Of a stretch of DNA of 12,355 nt, positions 6,909-12,355 are shown piece after piece. Made by a program: the position numbers and the translations under genes. The stretch is from Alphaproteobacteria bacterium (lineage in GTDB: Bacteria; Pseudomonadota; Alphaproteobacteria; Sphingomonadales; SMXR01). The DNA lies in assembly GCA_004356215.1 (NCBI GenBank), contig SMXR01000012.1:1-12355 (forward strand). Reading direction: 5' to 3'. Each line of letters opens with the position of its first letter. Within the stretch, counting starts at the first letter, position 1. The notes under the pieces were generated by a model, which saw nothing but the letters and a program-made list of their open reading frames with translations, made no database searches and was not told the origin of the DNA.

Positions 6909-7583
6909 TTGCCCCGTAGCAAGTCAAATAAAAAGGATGAAGTTTCCGAAAGGAAGATCGCCCACGAAGAGACGTATAAGACACTTTATTATGCGATCAT
7001 CACGGGTCGTTTTGAACCTGGAAAGGTGCTGACAATCCGGGGAGTGGCCCAGCAATTGGGCTGCAGCCCGATGCCAGTCCGTGAAGCAGTCCGGCGGTTG
7101 GTCGCGCTTGGTGCGCTGGAAATGCGAAGCACGCGCAGGTTATCAGTCGCTTTAATGACAAGGGAACGTTTTCAAGAGATATGGTCGGCCCGGACCATGC
7201 TTGAGCCAGAGATTGCCGCCCGGGCCATGCCTCATTCCGACAAACAATTGATACGCGAGCTTGAGCGAATTGACAATCAGATTGCCGAGGCGATGAAGAA
7301 AGGCGACCCTGATAGTTACACCCTTAAAAACTGGGAATTCCATTTTACGCTTTATCGCGCGGCAAATTGTCCCATCTTTCTTCGTTTAATTGAGAGCGTC
7401 TGGCTTCAGTTTGGCCCTTTCATGCGCATGGTGACCGGCCGCCTTGGCACCTCCCTTTTGGTTGACCAGCACGAAATGGCAGTTGAAGCCTTGAAGAGAA
7501 AAGATGAGGCGGGTCTAAGAGAAGCCATTCGCCTGGATATTAAAGACGGTATGTCGCGGATAGGTTCTGACTTCCCTGAATAA
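6909..7583 (+). CDS. GntR-family transcriptional regulator, FCD (FadR-like) subfamily; probable regulator of the polyamine genes
   Basis: 224 residues. An N-terminal winged helix at about 21-80 contains the GntR signature (ITGRFEPGKVLT at 31-42, then QQLGCSPMPVREAVRRL at 48-64, where the SPMPVREA recognition region is typical). A helical FCD ligand-binding domain spans about 85-217. Putative metal-site residues are His145 (NWEFHFTLYRAA) and His188 (DQHEMAVEALKRKD). The usual third histidine in the last helix appears as Asp210 (IRLDIKDG). Such proteins are dimeric and release DNA on binding a small carboxylate or amine-derived ligand. It is the only DNA-binding protein gene in the window and lies inside the cluster, so it is the natural candidate to bind the four TGTGATCACA sites; this is inferred. 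It starts at TTG with AAGGAG upstream, and its stop is 10 bases from the convergent symporter stop. Confidence 0.9.
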   Translation: MPRSKSNKKDEVSERKIAHEETYKTLYYAIITGRFEPGKVLTIRGVAQQLGCSPMPVREAVRRLVALGALEMRSTRRLSVALMTRERFQEIWSARTMLEPEIAARAMPHSDKQLIRELERIDNQIAEAMKKGDPDSYTLKNWEFHFTLYRAANCPIFLRLIESVWLQFGPFMRMVTGRLGTSLLVDQHEMAVEALKRKDEAGLREAIRLDIKDGMSRIGSDFPE

Positions 7584-7593
7584 ATTTCAAATG

Positions 7594-9072
7594 TCATTTT
7601 CCTGAAGACCTCAAAAACAACGGTAAAGTCCCAAACCGGTTTGTCAGGTCTAATATCTTGCCGTCTGCATCGACCAATGGCTTGGGCGGATCAAAGGTTT
7701 GGGTTAGTTTCGTAGCCACAATGATGGTCACAAAAGCAAATACCAGGCCGATTACATCGCCCGACAGGTCAGGATATAGCAACTCTGAAATACCCCATGC
7801 GGCCAATCCCACTGCCATGGCTGATAAGGCGCCGGTGCGGTTGGCCTTTTTCCACCAAATCCCGGCAATGAAAGGAACAACAATGCAAACCAAAACAAAC
7901 GAATTTGCATCAAACATCAGCTCCAGCACCTTCTGGACCTTCAAGGCAACATAAACGGCAATAATTCCAACCACGGGAATGGAAATCCGGGTGATTAACA
8001 GTCTTTGTTTGTCGGTCAGATTCTTCTTGAAGAATGGTGCAACATTCACACTGATGATACTGGCTGTGGCCAGCAGTGCGCTGTCAGCACTGCTCATAAT
8101 CGCCGCCAGCATAGCCCCGACAAAGACAGCAATGGCGATCGGGTGCAGGTGTTCAATCGCCAGCATTGGAATAACCGCTTCAGGGTCAGCTAATCCTGGC
8201 ATCGTGACACTGGCTATAATCCCCAGCATAACCGGAATAATCCCAATGGCCAGGTAGCCAAAACCCGCGAAATAAAATGAATTCTGTGCCGCCCGGGTAC
8301 TCTTGGCGGCGAAGATGCGCTGTATCAGGGTTTGTGCTGTCAGGTCGGCCAGGCCAAAAATCAGCCACAACCTTATATACACCAACCATCGCTCTGACGT
8401 GTGTTCCAGCGGGATCATGCGGAATGAATGTTCCGGCAATTGCGGGGCAATTGTGCTCCACCCGCCCACGTCGATTAGAACCACCGCAAACAAGACAAAC
8501 AGGCCAATGGCAATAATTACCATTTGCACAAGGTCTGTTATGGCCACGGCCCACATCCCGCCGATTGTGGTATAGGCCAAAACAACAACTGCCCCGCCCA
8601 GAATACCCCATTCCATCGGGACGTTGGTCAGGGTTTGAAAGACATAGCCAAAGGCAACCAACAGCGCCCCGGTCCAGCCAACGTTAGACATAATCAGGCC
8701 AATCGACGCTATCAGTCCGGCAAGTTTCCCAAACTTGGCTTCAAAGTATTCTATGAAGGTCAGTAGTTTCATTCGGCGGAACGTTCTGACAAAGAAAAAA
8801 CCCATCAGGAACATAACCACGCATGCCCCAAACGGGTCAGCAATGGCGGCCAGAAAACCGCCCTTATAGCCCATCCCTGCCGAGCCCAACATGGTGCCGC
8901 CGCCAAACCAGGTGGCCATAATTGTTGCGGTCAAAATCCACACCGGCAGGCGCCGCCCGGCCACCAGAAAATCATCTTGGGATCCGGTTCGGCGGGCAAC
9001 GGCAAGGCCAATCCCCAGCATCAACACAAGGTAAACGACCACCCCGATCAGGATTATCATCTCTGTGCTCAT
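7594..9072 (-). CDS. Sodium:solute symporter (SSS family), probable polyamine-pathway substrate uptake
   Basis: 492 residues from the ATG at 9070-9072, with about 13 hydrophobic segments: an inner-membrane sodium-coupled importer of the SSS/PutP-PanF superfamily. Family marks are the N-terminal DDFLVAGRRLP (33-43), WFGGGTMLG (55-63), GLADLTAQTLIQRIFAAKS (240-258) and AAIMSSADSALLATASI (323-339), whose SSADS is the usual sodium-site helix. An in-frame ATG at 9123 would add 17 residues and overlap the upstream gene by 50 bases; the chosen start lies one base after that gene's TAA and uses a CGGGG Shine-Dalgarno inside its last codons. This arrangement implies translational coupling with the upstream membrane protein. 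The substrate is unknown; polyamine, an amino acid or a gamma-glutamyl compound are guesses from the shared operator. Confidence 0.9.
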   Translation of the reverse strand: MSTEMIILIGVVVYLVLMLGIGLAVARRTGSQDDFLVAGRRLPVWILTATIMATWFGGGTMLGSAGMGYKGGFLAAIADPFGACVVMFLMGFFFVRTFRRMKLLTFIEYFEAKFGKLAGLIASIGLIMSNVGWTGALLVAFGYVFQTLTNVPMEWGILGGAVVVLAYTTIGGMWAVAITDLVQMVIIAIGLFVLFAVVLIDVGGWSTIAPQLPEHSFRMIPLEHTSERWLVYIRLWLIFGLADLTAQTLIQRIFAAKSTRAAQNSFYFAGFGYLAIGIIPVMLGIIASVTMPGLADPEAVIPMLAIEHLHPIAIAVFVGAMLAAIMSSADSALLATASIISVNVAPFFKKNLTDKQRLLITRISIPVVGIIAVYVALKVQKVLELMFDANSFVLVCIVVPFIAGIWWKKANRTGALSAMAVGLAAWGISELLYPDLSGDVIGLVFAFVTIIVATKLTQTFDPPKPLVDADGKILDLTNRFGTLPLFLRSSGK

Positions 9073-9073
9073 A

Positions 9074-9934
9074 TTAGCCCCGAGCCGGAGTAGCCACCAA
9101 GGCGGCTGTGTAAAGTGGAACAAGTATTAAAAATGGAACAAAAAGCGCTGCCCATCCACCAAAAGTAAAATCTGAAAAAGTGTCTGGTGTTAAAGGCGTC
9201 CAGAAATTTCCAAAGAAAATCAAGAAAAGACCAATTCCCGTAAATATTCCAAAGGCAATTTGATCCGACAATTTAAGCGTCCCCTTCATTTTTTTACTCA
9301 ATCTACGTTTCTTGGTCCATGCTGCCAGGCGCATCCCCCAGGCGGCTATTCCCATCCAATAGTAAGCATAATCTATCGGTTGAATATCATCGTAAAAGTA
9401 GAGCTCGAACCAATAGGTACTCCAAACCACGGCCCATATGAAATAAATGCCCCCCTTATGCAGAAATTTCCACTGTCTGGGACTGAGCATGCTGCGTCCA
9501 AATTTAAAGGAGGTAAAGGTCATTGCAAAGAGAATAATGTAGCCGGGGATTTGTTCGGACAAATCGTAATAACTGTAGGCTTCCGCCATATAGTAATCAA
9601 AAGAACCGATAACCAACCACAAAATGAAAAAGAGCTGCCAGGCCATTCCCGCCGCAAAGCAAAGCCCGAATATCCGCCGGTTGCGCGCTATCCATTTTGA
9701 AAAATTATTTGGGAAGACATAAACCAGCGAGGATGCGGCAAACGCCACGAACAACCAGGGCACGGCAAGTCGAACCGTTTGCTGAATCATTCCAGAAATA
9801 TGCGCAGGATTGGTTGTATCAATTTGGCTGAGTGGAATGATCACCGACACAGAAATCAAACCAGTGACCAGCCCCCAAAGGCGCCAGCCATTAAGGTGTT
9901 TGTGGCCTAGAATAGAATTCCTGGAATTCGTCAT
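9074..9934 (-). CDS. Multi-helix membrane protein with MsrQ/ferric-reductase-like fold but missing heme ligands; partner of the symporter gene
   Basis: 286 residues with hydrophobic segments near 18-36, 55-74, 88-110, 128-146, 157-176, 187-206, 225-243 and 258-280. Parts resemble the heme protein MsrQ (YedZ, ferric-reductase-like domain) as I recall it: RRIFGLCFAAGMAWQL (86-101), FAMTFTS (136-142) and QWKFLHKGGIYF (154-165). At the first MsrQ heme-ligand position there is Gln100 instead of His. His159 (the W-x-x-L-H histidine) is kept, while the third position is Ser172 or Thr173. Heme binding as in MsrQ is therefore doubtful. There is no msrP partner here. The ATG at 9932-9934 has AAAGGA upstream and an operator 22-35 bases upstream; the stop is one base from the symporter ATG. 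An accessory role in transport is inferred from the coupling. The fold assignment is tentative; the gene itself is solid. Confidence 0.85.
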   Translation of the reverse strand: MTNSRNSILGHKHLNGWRLWGLVTGLISVSVIIPLSQIDTTNPAHISGMIQQTVRLAVPWLFVAFAASSLVYVFPNNFSKWIARNRRIFGLCFAAGMAWQLFFILWLVIGSFDYYMAEAYSYYDLSEQIPGYIILFAMTFTSFKFGRSMLSPRQWKFLHKGGIYFIWAVVWSTYWFELYFYDDIQPIDYAYYWMGIAAWGMRLAAWTKKRRLSKKMKGTLKLSDQIAFGIFTGIGLFLIFFGNFWTPLTPDTFSDFTFGGWAALFVPFLILVPLYTAALVATPARG

Positions 9935-9955
9935 AGGTTTCCTTTTGTGGCAATT

Positions 9956-9969
9956 TTAGTGATCACAAA
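9956..9969. promoter_or_regulatory. Palindromic operator upstream of the membrane protein-symporter unit
   Basis: TTAGTGATCACAAA: GTGATCAC is perfectly palindromic and the flanks match the 14-bp operator at puuA apart from one base. It lies in the 58-base gap between the MATE stop and the next gene, directly after the proposed -10 box. Confidence 0.72.
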
Positions 9970-9996
9970 TAAAAGAAAAAGGCAAATGAAAATCAA
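9968..9996 (-). promoter_or_regulatory. Possible promoter for the membrane protein-symporter unit
   Basis: On the minus strand TTGATT (9991-9996), a 17-base spacer and TTTATT (9968-9973), each four of six consensus bases, ending where the operator core begins. The -35 box overlaps the MATE stop codon. Confidence 0.4.
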
Positions 9997-11363
9997 ACAG
10001 TTTCTTTTAAAGGCGAGCTTGGTTTAGGAACAACCTTACTTGGCCTGAACTTCATGAAAAGGAAAACGGCCAAAACCAGTGCCAGTATTTCCCCGCCTGT
10101 TACCGCTGCCGGGAAGGGAATTTCGGGGAAAAATTTGATCAGGATATAAAGCAACACCAGCGGGAAAACCATGGCCCTTAAAACTGCAATTGAAGCTGAG
10201 GGGCCTGGGCGGTGGATAGCGGTCAGGTATCCGGAAATCATAATATTCAACCCGCTGAAAATGAAAATGGGTGACAGAATTAAAATAAAACTCCTGGAGA
10301 GGGCAACCAGGTCTGTCTCACCCGGGTCAATGAAAAAGCCGATGAAAACTTCTCCAAAGAAAAACAAAATAGTCGTAAAAAGAACCCCGGATATTACAAC
10401 CATAATTGTGTTTATTTTTAAAAATTCCCGTAGGCGATAAACATTCTTAGCCCCGAAACACTGGCTGGAAACAGCCTGCAGTGCCTCCGAAAGTCCAAAA
10501 TAAAAAAGGTACCCGACATAAAGGCTGTAAATTGCAACACTAAAGGCTGCGACCCCGCCACTTCCCCAGGTCTTAATAACAATGAGGTTCAGTACAAAAG
10601 TGACAATGCCGGCGGAAACTTCGTCCATGAAATCGGAAATGCCGTTATAGGCGGCCCGGGCCATTATCTTCCAATCCGATTTAGGAAAGCTGAACCTGAG
10701 CCAGCCGTCTTTAAACAGCCGGTAGGTCAGCATAATCAACAACATCACAATCGAAGAAATCCCCGTGGCAATTGCGGCCCCAGCCAAGCCATAATTAAGG
10801 ATGCCAATCAGCAGGTAATTCAAAATCACATTAATGAGAACCCCAACAACTACGGCGACCGAAACCAAGGTCGGGAAACCGGAGATCCGTACATAATAAT
10901 AATAAACAATCCCTACAATATAGGTCGGCATGAACCACAACAGCCAATCAAGATAATCGTGCATTAATGGAAACAGGTCGGGCTTGGCGCCTAGCAGGGA
11001 AAACAGCTCCTCGCTCCAGACTTTCCCAGCGAGCAAAAGCAAGAAACTGTAAAGAATCCCAACAATCAGGGTCTTGCTGAAAATATCCGAGGCCGCTTCC
11101 TGGTTTTTTTCGCCGATAAACTTCCCGGCTGTGACCGAGCCGCCGATGGCAATCATATAAGCCACGCCAAGGACAATGGTGAACACCGGGATAATCAGGT
11201 TTATGGCGGCAAGGCCCTCGACGCCGACAAAATTGGCGATGAACAATCCATCGATAATGGGGGCCGCCGACAATGCCAAAAGGGCAATAACCGAAGGTAT
11301 GGCAAATGTCAGGTAGCCAACAACAGGGCTGCCTTCAAGAGCTGGATTTATGGATTTTTTCAT
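9993..11363 (-). CDS. MATE-family efflux transporter
   Basis: 456 residues with about 12 hydrophobic segments, the typical size of the MATE (NorM/MepA/DinF) family, which exports cationic or organic compounds from the cytoplasm in exchange for sodium or protons. Helix 1-2 features PIIDGLFIANFVGVEGLAAI (35-54), containing the usual Asp38 and the V-G-x-x-G-L-A-A turn. The two-lobed layout is visible, with the second half beginning near residue 235 (ARAAYNGISDFMDEV). The C-terminus is a short basic, proline-containing tail. The ATG at 11361-11363 has GGGTAAG upstream and a 170-base leader shared with the divergent cupin gene. An operator lies about 84-93 bases before the start, putting the gene in the same putative regulon. 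The substrate is unknown; export of excess polyamine or a toxic intermediate would fit but is inferred. Confidence 0.9.
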   Translation of the reverse strand: MKKSINPALEGSPVVGYLTFAIPSVIALLALSAAPIIDGLFIANFVGVEGLAAINLIIPVFTIVLGVAYMIAIGGSVTAGKFIGEKNQEAASDIFSKTLIVGILYSFLLLLAGKVWSEELFSLLGAKPDLFPLMHDYLDWLLWFMPTYIVGIVYYYYVRISGFPTLVSVAVVVGVLINVILNYLLIGILNYGLAGAAIATGISSIVMLLIMLTYRLFKDGWLRFSFPKSDWKIMARAAYNGISDFMDEVSAGIVTFVLNLIVIKTWGSGGVAAFSVAIYSLYVGYLFYFGLSEALQAVSSQCFGAKNVYRLREFLKINTIMVVISGVLFTTILFFFGEVFIGFFIDPGETDLVALSRSFILILSPIFIFSGLNIMISGYLTAIHRPGPSASIAVLRAMVFPLVLLYILIKFFPEIPFPAAVTGGEILALVLAVFLFMKFRPSKVVPKPSSPLKETV

Positions 11364-11446
11364 CTTACCCGCTGGCTCCCTCTGGTGTTAACAATTACGT
11401 GGAATTGGTTGCCGTTCATATTGAGCTTGCCTTTTGCCCCGGGTTT

Positions 11447-11456
11447 TGTGATCACA
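11447..11456. promoter_or_regulatory. Palindromic operator between MATE and cupin genes
   Basis: Perfect TGTGATCACA core in the divergent 170-base intergenic region. It is about 84-93 bases from the MATE ATG and 78-87 bases from the cupin ATG, so it could control both. Flanks (TTT before, TAT after) match the puuB copy. Confidence 0.75.
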
Positions 11457-11460
11457 TATG

Positions 11461-11489
11461 GTTATAGGTCTGACCAGGTTGCTAAACAA
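11461..11489 (-). promoter_or_regulatory. Possible promoter for the MATE gene
   Basis: On the minus strand TTGTTT (11484-11489), a 17-base spacer and TATAAC (11461-11466, five of six bases). The operator core starts four bases downstream. No equally good promoter is seen in the cupin direction. Confidence 0.42.
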
Positions 11490-11533
11490 CACAAAACCCT
11501 TATTGGGATTGCAAACAATTGAAAGGAAAATCA

Positions 11534-11878
11534 ATGCCAGAGATCAGTATTCAGAAAAATTGCGCATCGCTAACAGATTTGATCGACGCAGAATCTTTTG
11601 GTGAGCCTATTGGCGATCTTCCAAAGCAAACCGACAGCGGGTTTTTTGAAGAGGGCAACTTATTTGCCGGGACATGGGAGTGCGAACCAGGCGAGTTGCA
11701 GCTTGATCTCGATGTCATGGAATTCTGCCACCTGCTTAAGGGCCATTGGGTCCTAACCTCAGAAACCGGCGTGGTGACCGAGGTAAAAGCGGGTGATAGC
11801 TGGATTTTCCCTAAGGGCTGGAAGGGGACCGCCGAAGTTCTGGAAACCGTCCGCAAGGTCTATTTTCTTATCAGCTGA
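11534..11878 (+). CDS. Small cupin-domain protein (Cupin_3-like), divergent from the MATE gene
   Basis: 114 residues, a single small cupin barrel with no signal peptide, probably cytoplasmic. Cupin_3-type marks are GTWECEPGELQLD (46-58), DVMEFCHLLKGHWVLTSETG (60-79, with Glu63 and His66 as candidate metal ligands), AGDSWIFPKGWKGTAEV (86-102) and VRKVY (106-110). The family includes uncharacterised cupins and ureidoglycine aminohydrolase-like proteins; no specific reaction can be assigned. The ATG at 11534-11536 is chosen because AAAGGA sits 6 bases upstream; a TTG five codons earlier would place the start on top of that site. It shares the intergenic operator with the MATE gene and is followed by a weak hairpin and the tRNA gene. 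A role in detecting or processing a polyamine-pathway intermediate is speculative. Confidence 0.85.
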   Translation: MPEISIQKNCASLTDLIDAESFGEPIGDLPKQTDSGFFEEGNLFAGTWECEPGELQLDLDVMEFCHLLKGHWVLTSETGVVTEVKAGDSWIFPKGWKGTAEVLETVRKVYFLIS

Positions 11879-11884
11879 TTATTC

Positions 11885-11904
11885 GGGGGTGGCACCCTTT
11901 TTTT
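11885..11904 (+). terminator. Weak intrinsic terminator after the cupin gene
   Basis: GGGT (11887-11890), loop GGC, ACCC (11894-11897), extendable by two G-U pairs, then seven Ts. The stem is short, so efficiency is doubtful. It sits seven bases past the cupin stop and overlaps the upstream part of the tRNA promoter. Confidence 0.35.
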
Positions 11905-11918
11905 AATACGGCTATAAT
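11890..11918 (+). promoter_or_regulatory. Promoter for tRNA-Thr
   Basis: A consensus -10 TATAAT (11913-11918) is followed by GC-rich ACGGCC, 11 bases before the mature tRNA 5' end. The -35 region (TGGCAC, 11890-11895, 17-base spacer) is poor. Confidence 0.5.
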
Positions 11919-11929
11919 ACGGCCTAATT

Positions 11930-12005
11930 GCCGCCTTAGCTCAGCTGGTAGAGCATCGCATTCGTAATGCGGGGGTCGGGTGTTCAAGTCACCCAGGCGG
12001 CACCA
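11930..12005 (+). tRNA. tRNA-Thr (anticodon CGU), reads ACG
   Basis: 76 bases including encoded CCA. Acceptor stem GCCGCCT (11930-11936) pairs with AGGCGGC; D arm GCTC...GAGC; anticodon stem TCGCA/TGCGG with loop TTCGTAA, giving anticodon CGT (CGU in RNA), threonine; variable loop GGGTC; T arm GGGTG-TTCAAGT-CACCC. Discriminator A then CCA is encoded. A five-T run follows one base after the CCA and may aid termination. Confidence 0.95.
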
Positions 12006-12250
12006 CTTTTTCCCCTAAAAAAATCATGGAATCCGGGCCTTCAAAACCTTTTATCTACCCAAAAAAGAAATCGGGGTTGGGGGTATCAATGAGCCTGATT
12101 TTCCCACCTCCTGGCGGGGCCAAACCCTTCACCCCTTCCGCGTATGGGGCCGGGCATTGATAAGATAAAGTCTTTTCTCCTTTTTCCGGTTTTCATTGCC
12201 AACTTTGCGGTTTACCATGGCCGGACGAAAAAATGGGCGGGGGAATTTTT
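12006..12250 (+). other. Intergenic region, no feature supported
   Basis: About 245 bases between tRNA-Thr and the trkH-like gene, with several G- and C-rich runs. I see no open reading frame of note, no copy of the TGTGATCACA operator and no convincing hairpin terminator or promoter. The end (GCGGGGGA) provides the ribosome-binding site of the next gene. Confidence 0.5.
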
Positions 12251-12355
12251 ATGGATTTACGTCCGATATTACTGGTTATTGGTCTTTTGCTGATCCCCTT
12301 GGGGCTTGGGATGCTGGTGCCAGCATTAGTGGATGCATCCCTATCACATCCCGAA
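12251..12355 (+). CDS. trkH: N-terminus of TrkH-like potassium uptake protein, cut by window edge
   Basis: 35 codons are present, open to the window end. The sequence begins MDLRPILLVIGLLLIPLGLG and continues MLVPALVDA, which strongly resembles the first membrane helix of alphaproteobacterial TrkH/KtrB-type potassium translocation subunits as I recall them. The ATG at 12251 is preceded by GGGGGA with 5 intervening bases, a good ribosome-binding site. Nothing of the selectivity-filter regions lies in the window, so the assignment rests on the N-terminal helix only. It appears unrelated to the polyamine regulon. Confidence 0.65.
   Translation, partial: MDLRPILLVIGLLLIPLGLGMLVPALVDASLSHPE

Noticed and set aside
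8186..8611. 141-codon minus-strand open frame inside the symporter gene
   Set aside because: Same-strand out-of-frame reading of a conserved transporter; composition looks like a frame shadow.
9073..9123. Upstream start for the symporter adding 17 residues
   Set aside because: It would overlap the preceding gene by 50 bases, whereas the ATG at 9072 has a ribosome-binding site and begins at the usual first helix.
9260..9700. 146-codon plus-strand open frame opposite the 286-aa membrane protein gene
   Set aside because: The minus-strand frame has helices, a Shine-Dalgarno site, an operator and coupling to the symporter; the plus-strand frame has none of these.
11930..12250. tRNA-associated integration site or mobile element
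   Set aside because: No repeat of the tRNA 3' end, no integrase and no compositional break can be seen within the window.

Overview
The window is a polyamine (putrescine-type) catabolism and transport locus from a Gram-negative bacterium, most likely an alphaproteobacterium. The protein families, the Pseudomonas/E. coli-type Puu and SpuC enzymes and a tRNA-Thr followed by a TrkH-type N-terminus fit this. The taxonomic call is inference. Base composition is close to even and no insertion sequence, phage gene or CRISPR is visible.

Left part (1-6754, all minus strand): two catabolic transcription units and one further gene. puuB (FAD oxidoreductase), an unrecognised membrane protein and puuC (aldehyde dehydrogenase, cut by the window edge) form one unit. 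puuA (gamma-glutamylpolyamine synthetase) and spuC (polyamine:pyruvate aminotransferase) form another. Upstream of puuA lies a class I glutamine amidotransferase that may supply the missing gamma-glutamyl hydrolase step. Together they could run both the gamma-glutamylated route (PuuA-PuuB-PuuC-hydrolase) and the direct transamination route (SpuC followed by an aldehyde dehydrogenase).

Centre (6909-9934): a GntR/FCD-type regulator on the plus strand, converging on a two-gene minus-strand unit. That unit encodes an eight-helix protein resembling the MsrQ/ferric-reductase fold without most of its heme ligands, followed by a sodium:solute symporter.

Right part (9993-12355): a MATE exporter (minus strand) diverges from a small cupin protein (plus strand). 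Then come tRNA-Thr(CGU), about 245 bases with no recognised feature, and the first 35 codons of a TrkH-like potassium transporter.

The unifying signal is the palindrome TGTGATCACA, found in the leader regions of puuB, puuA, the membrane protein/symporter unit and the MATE/cupin pair (three perfect cores, one with a single change). Each lies directly downstream of a possible 17-bp-spaced promoter. The simplest reading is a local repressor, probably the GntR protein encoded here, controlling uptake, breakdown and export as one regulon.
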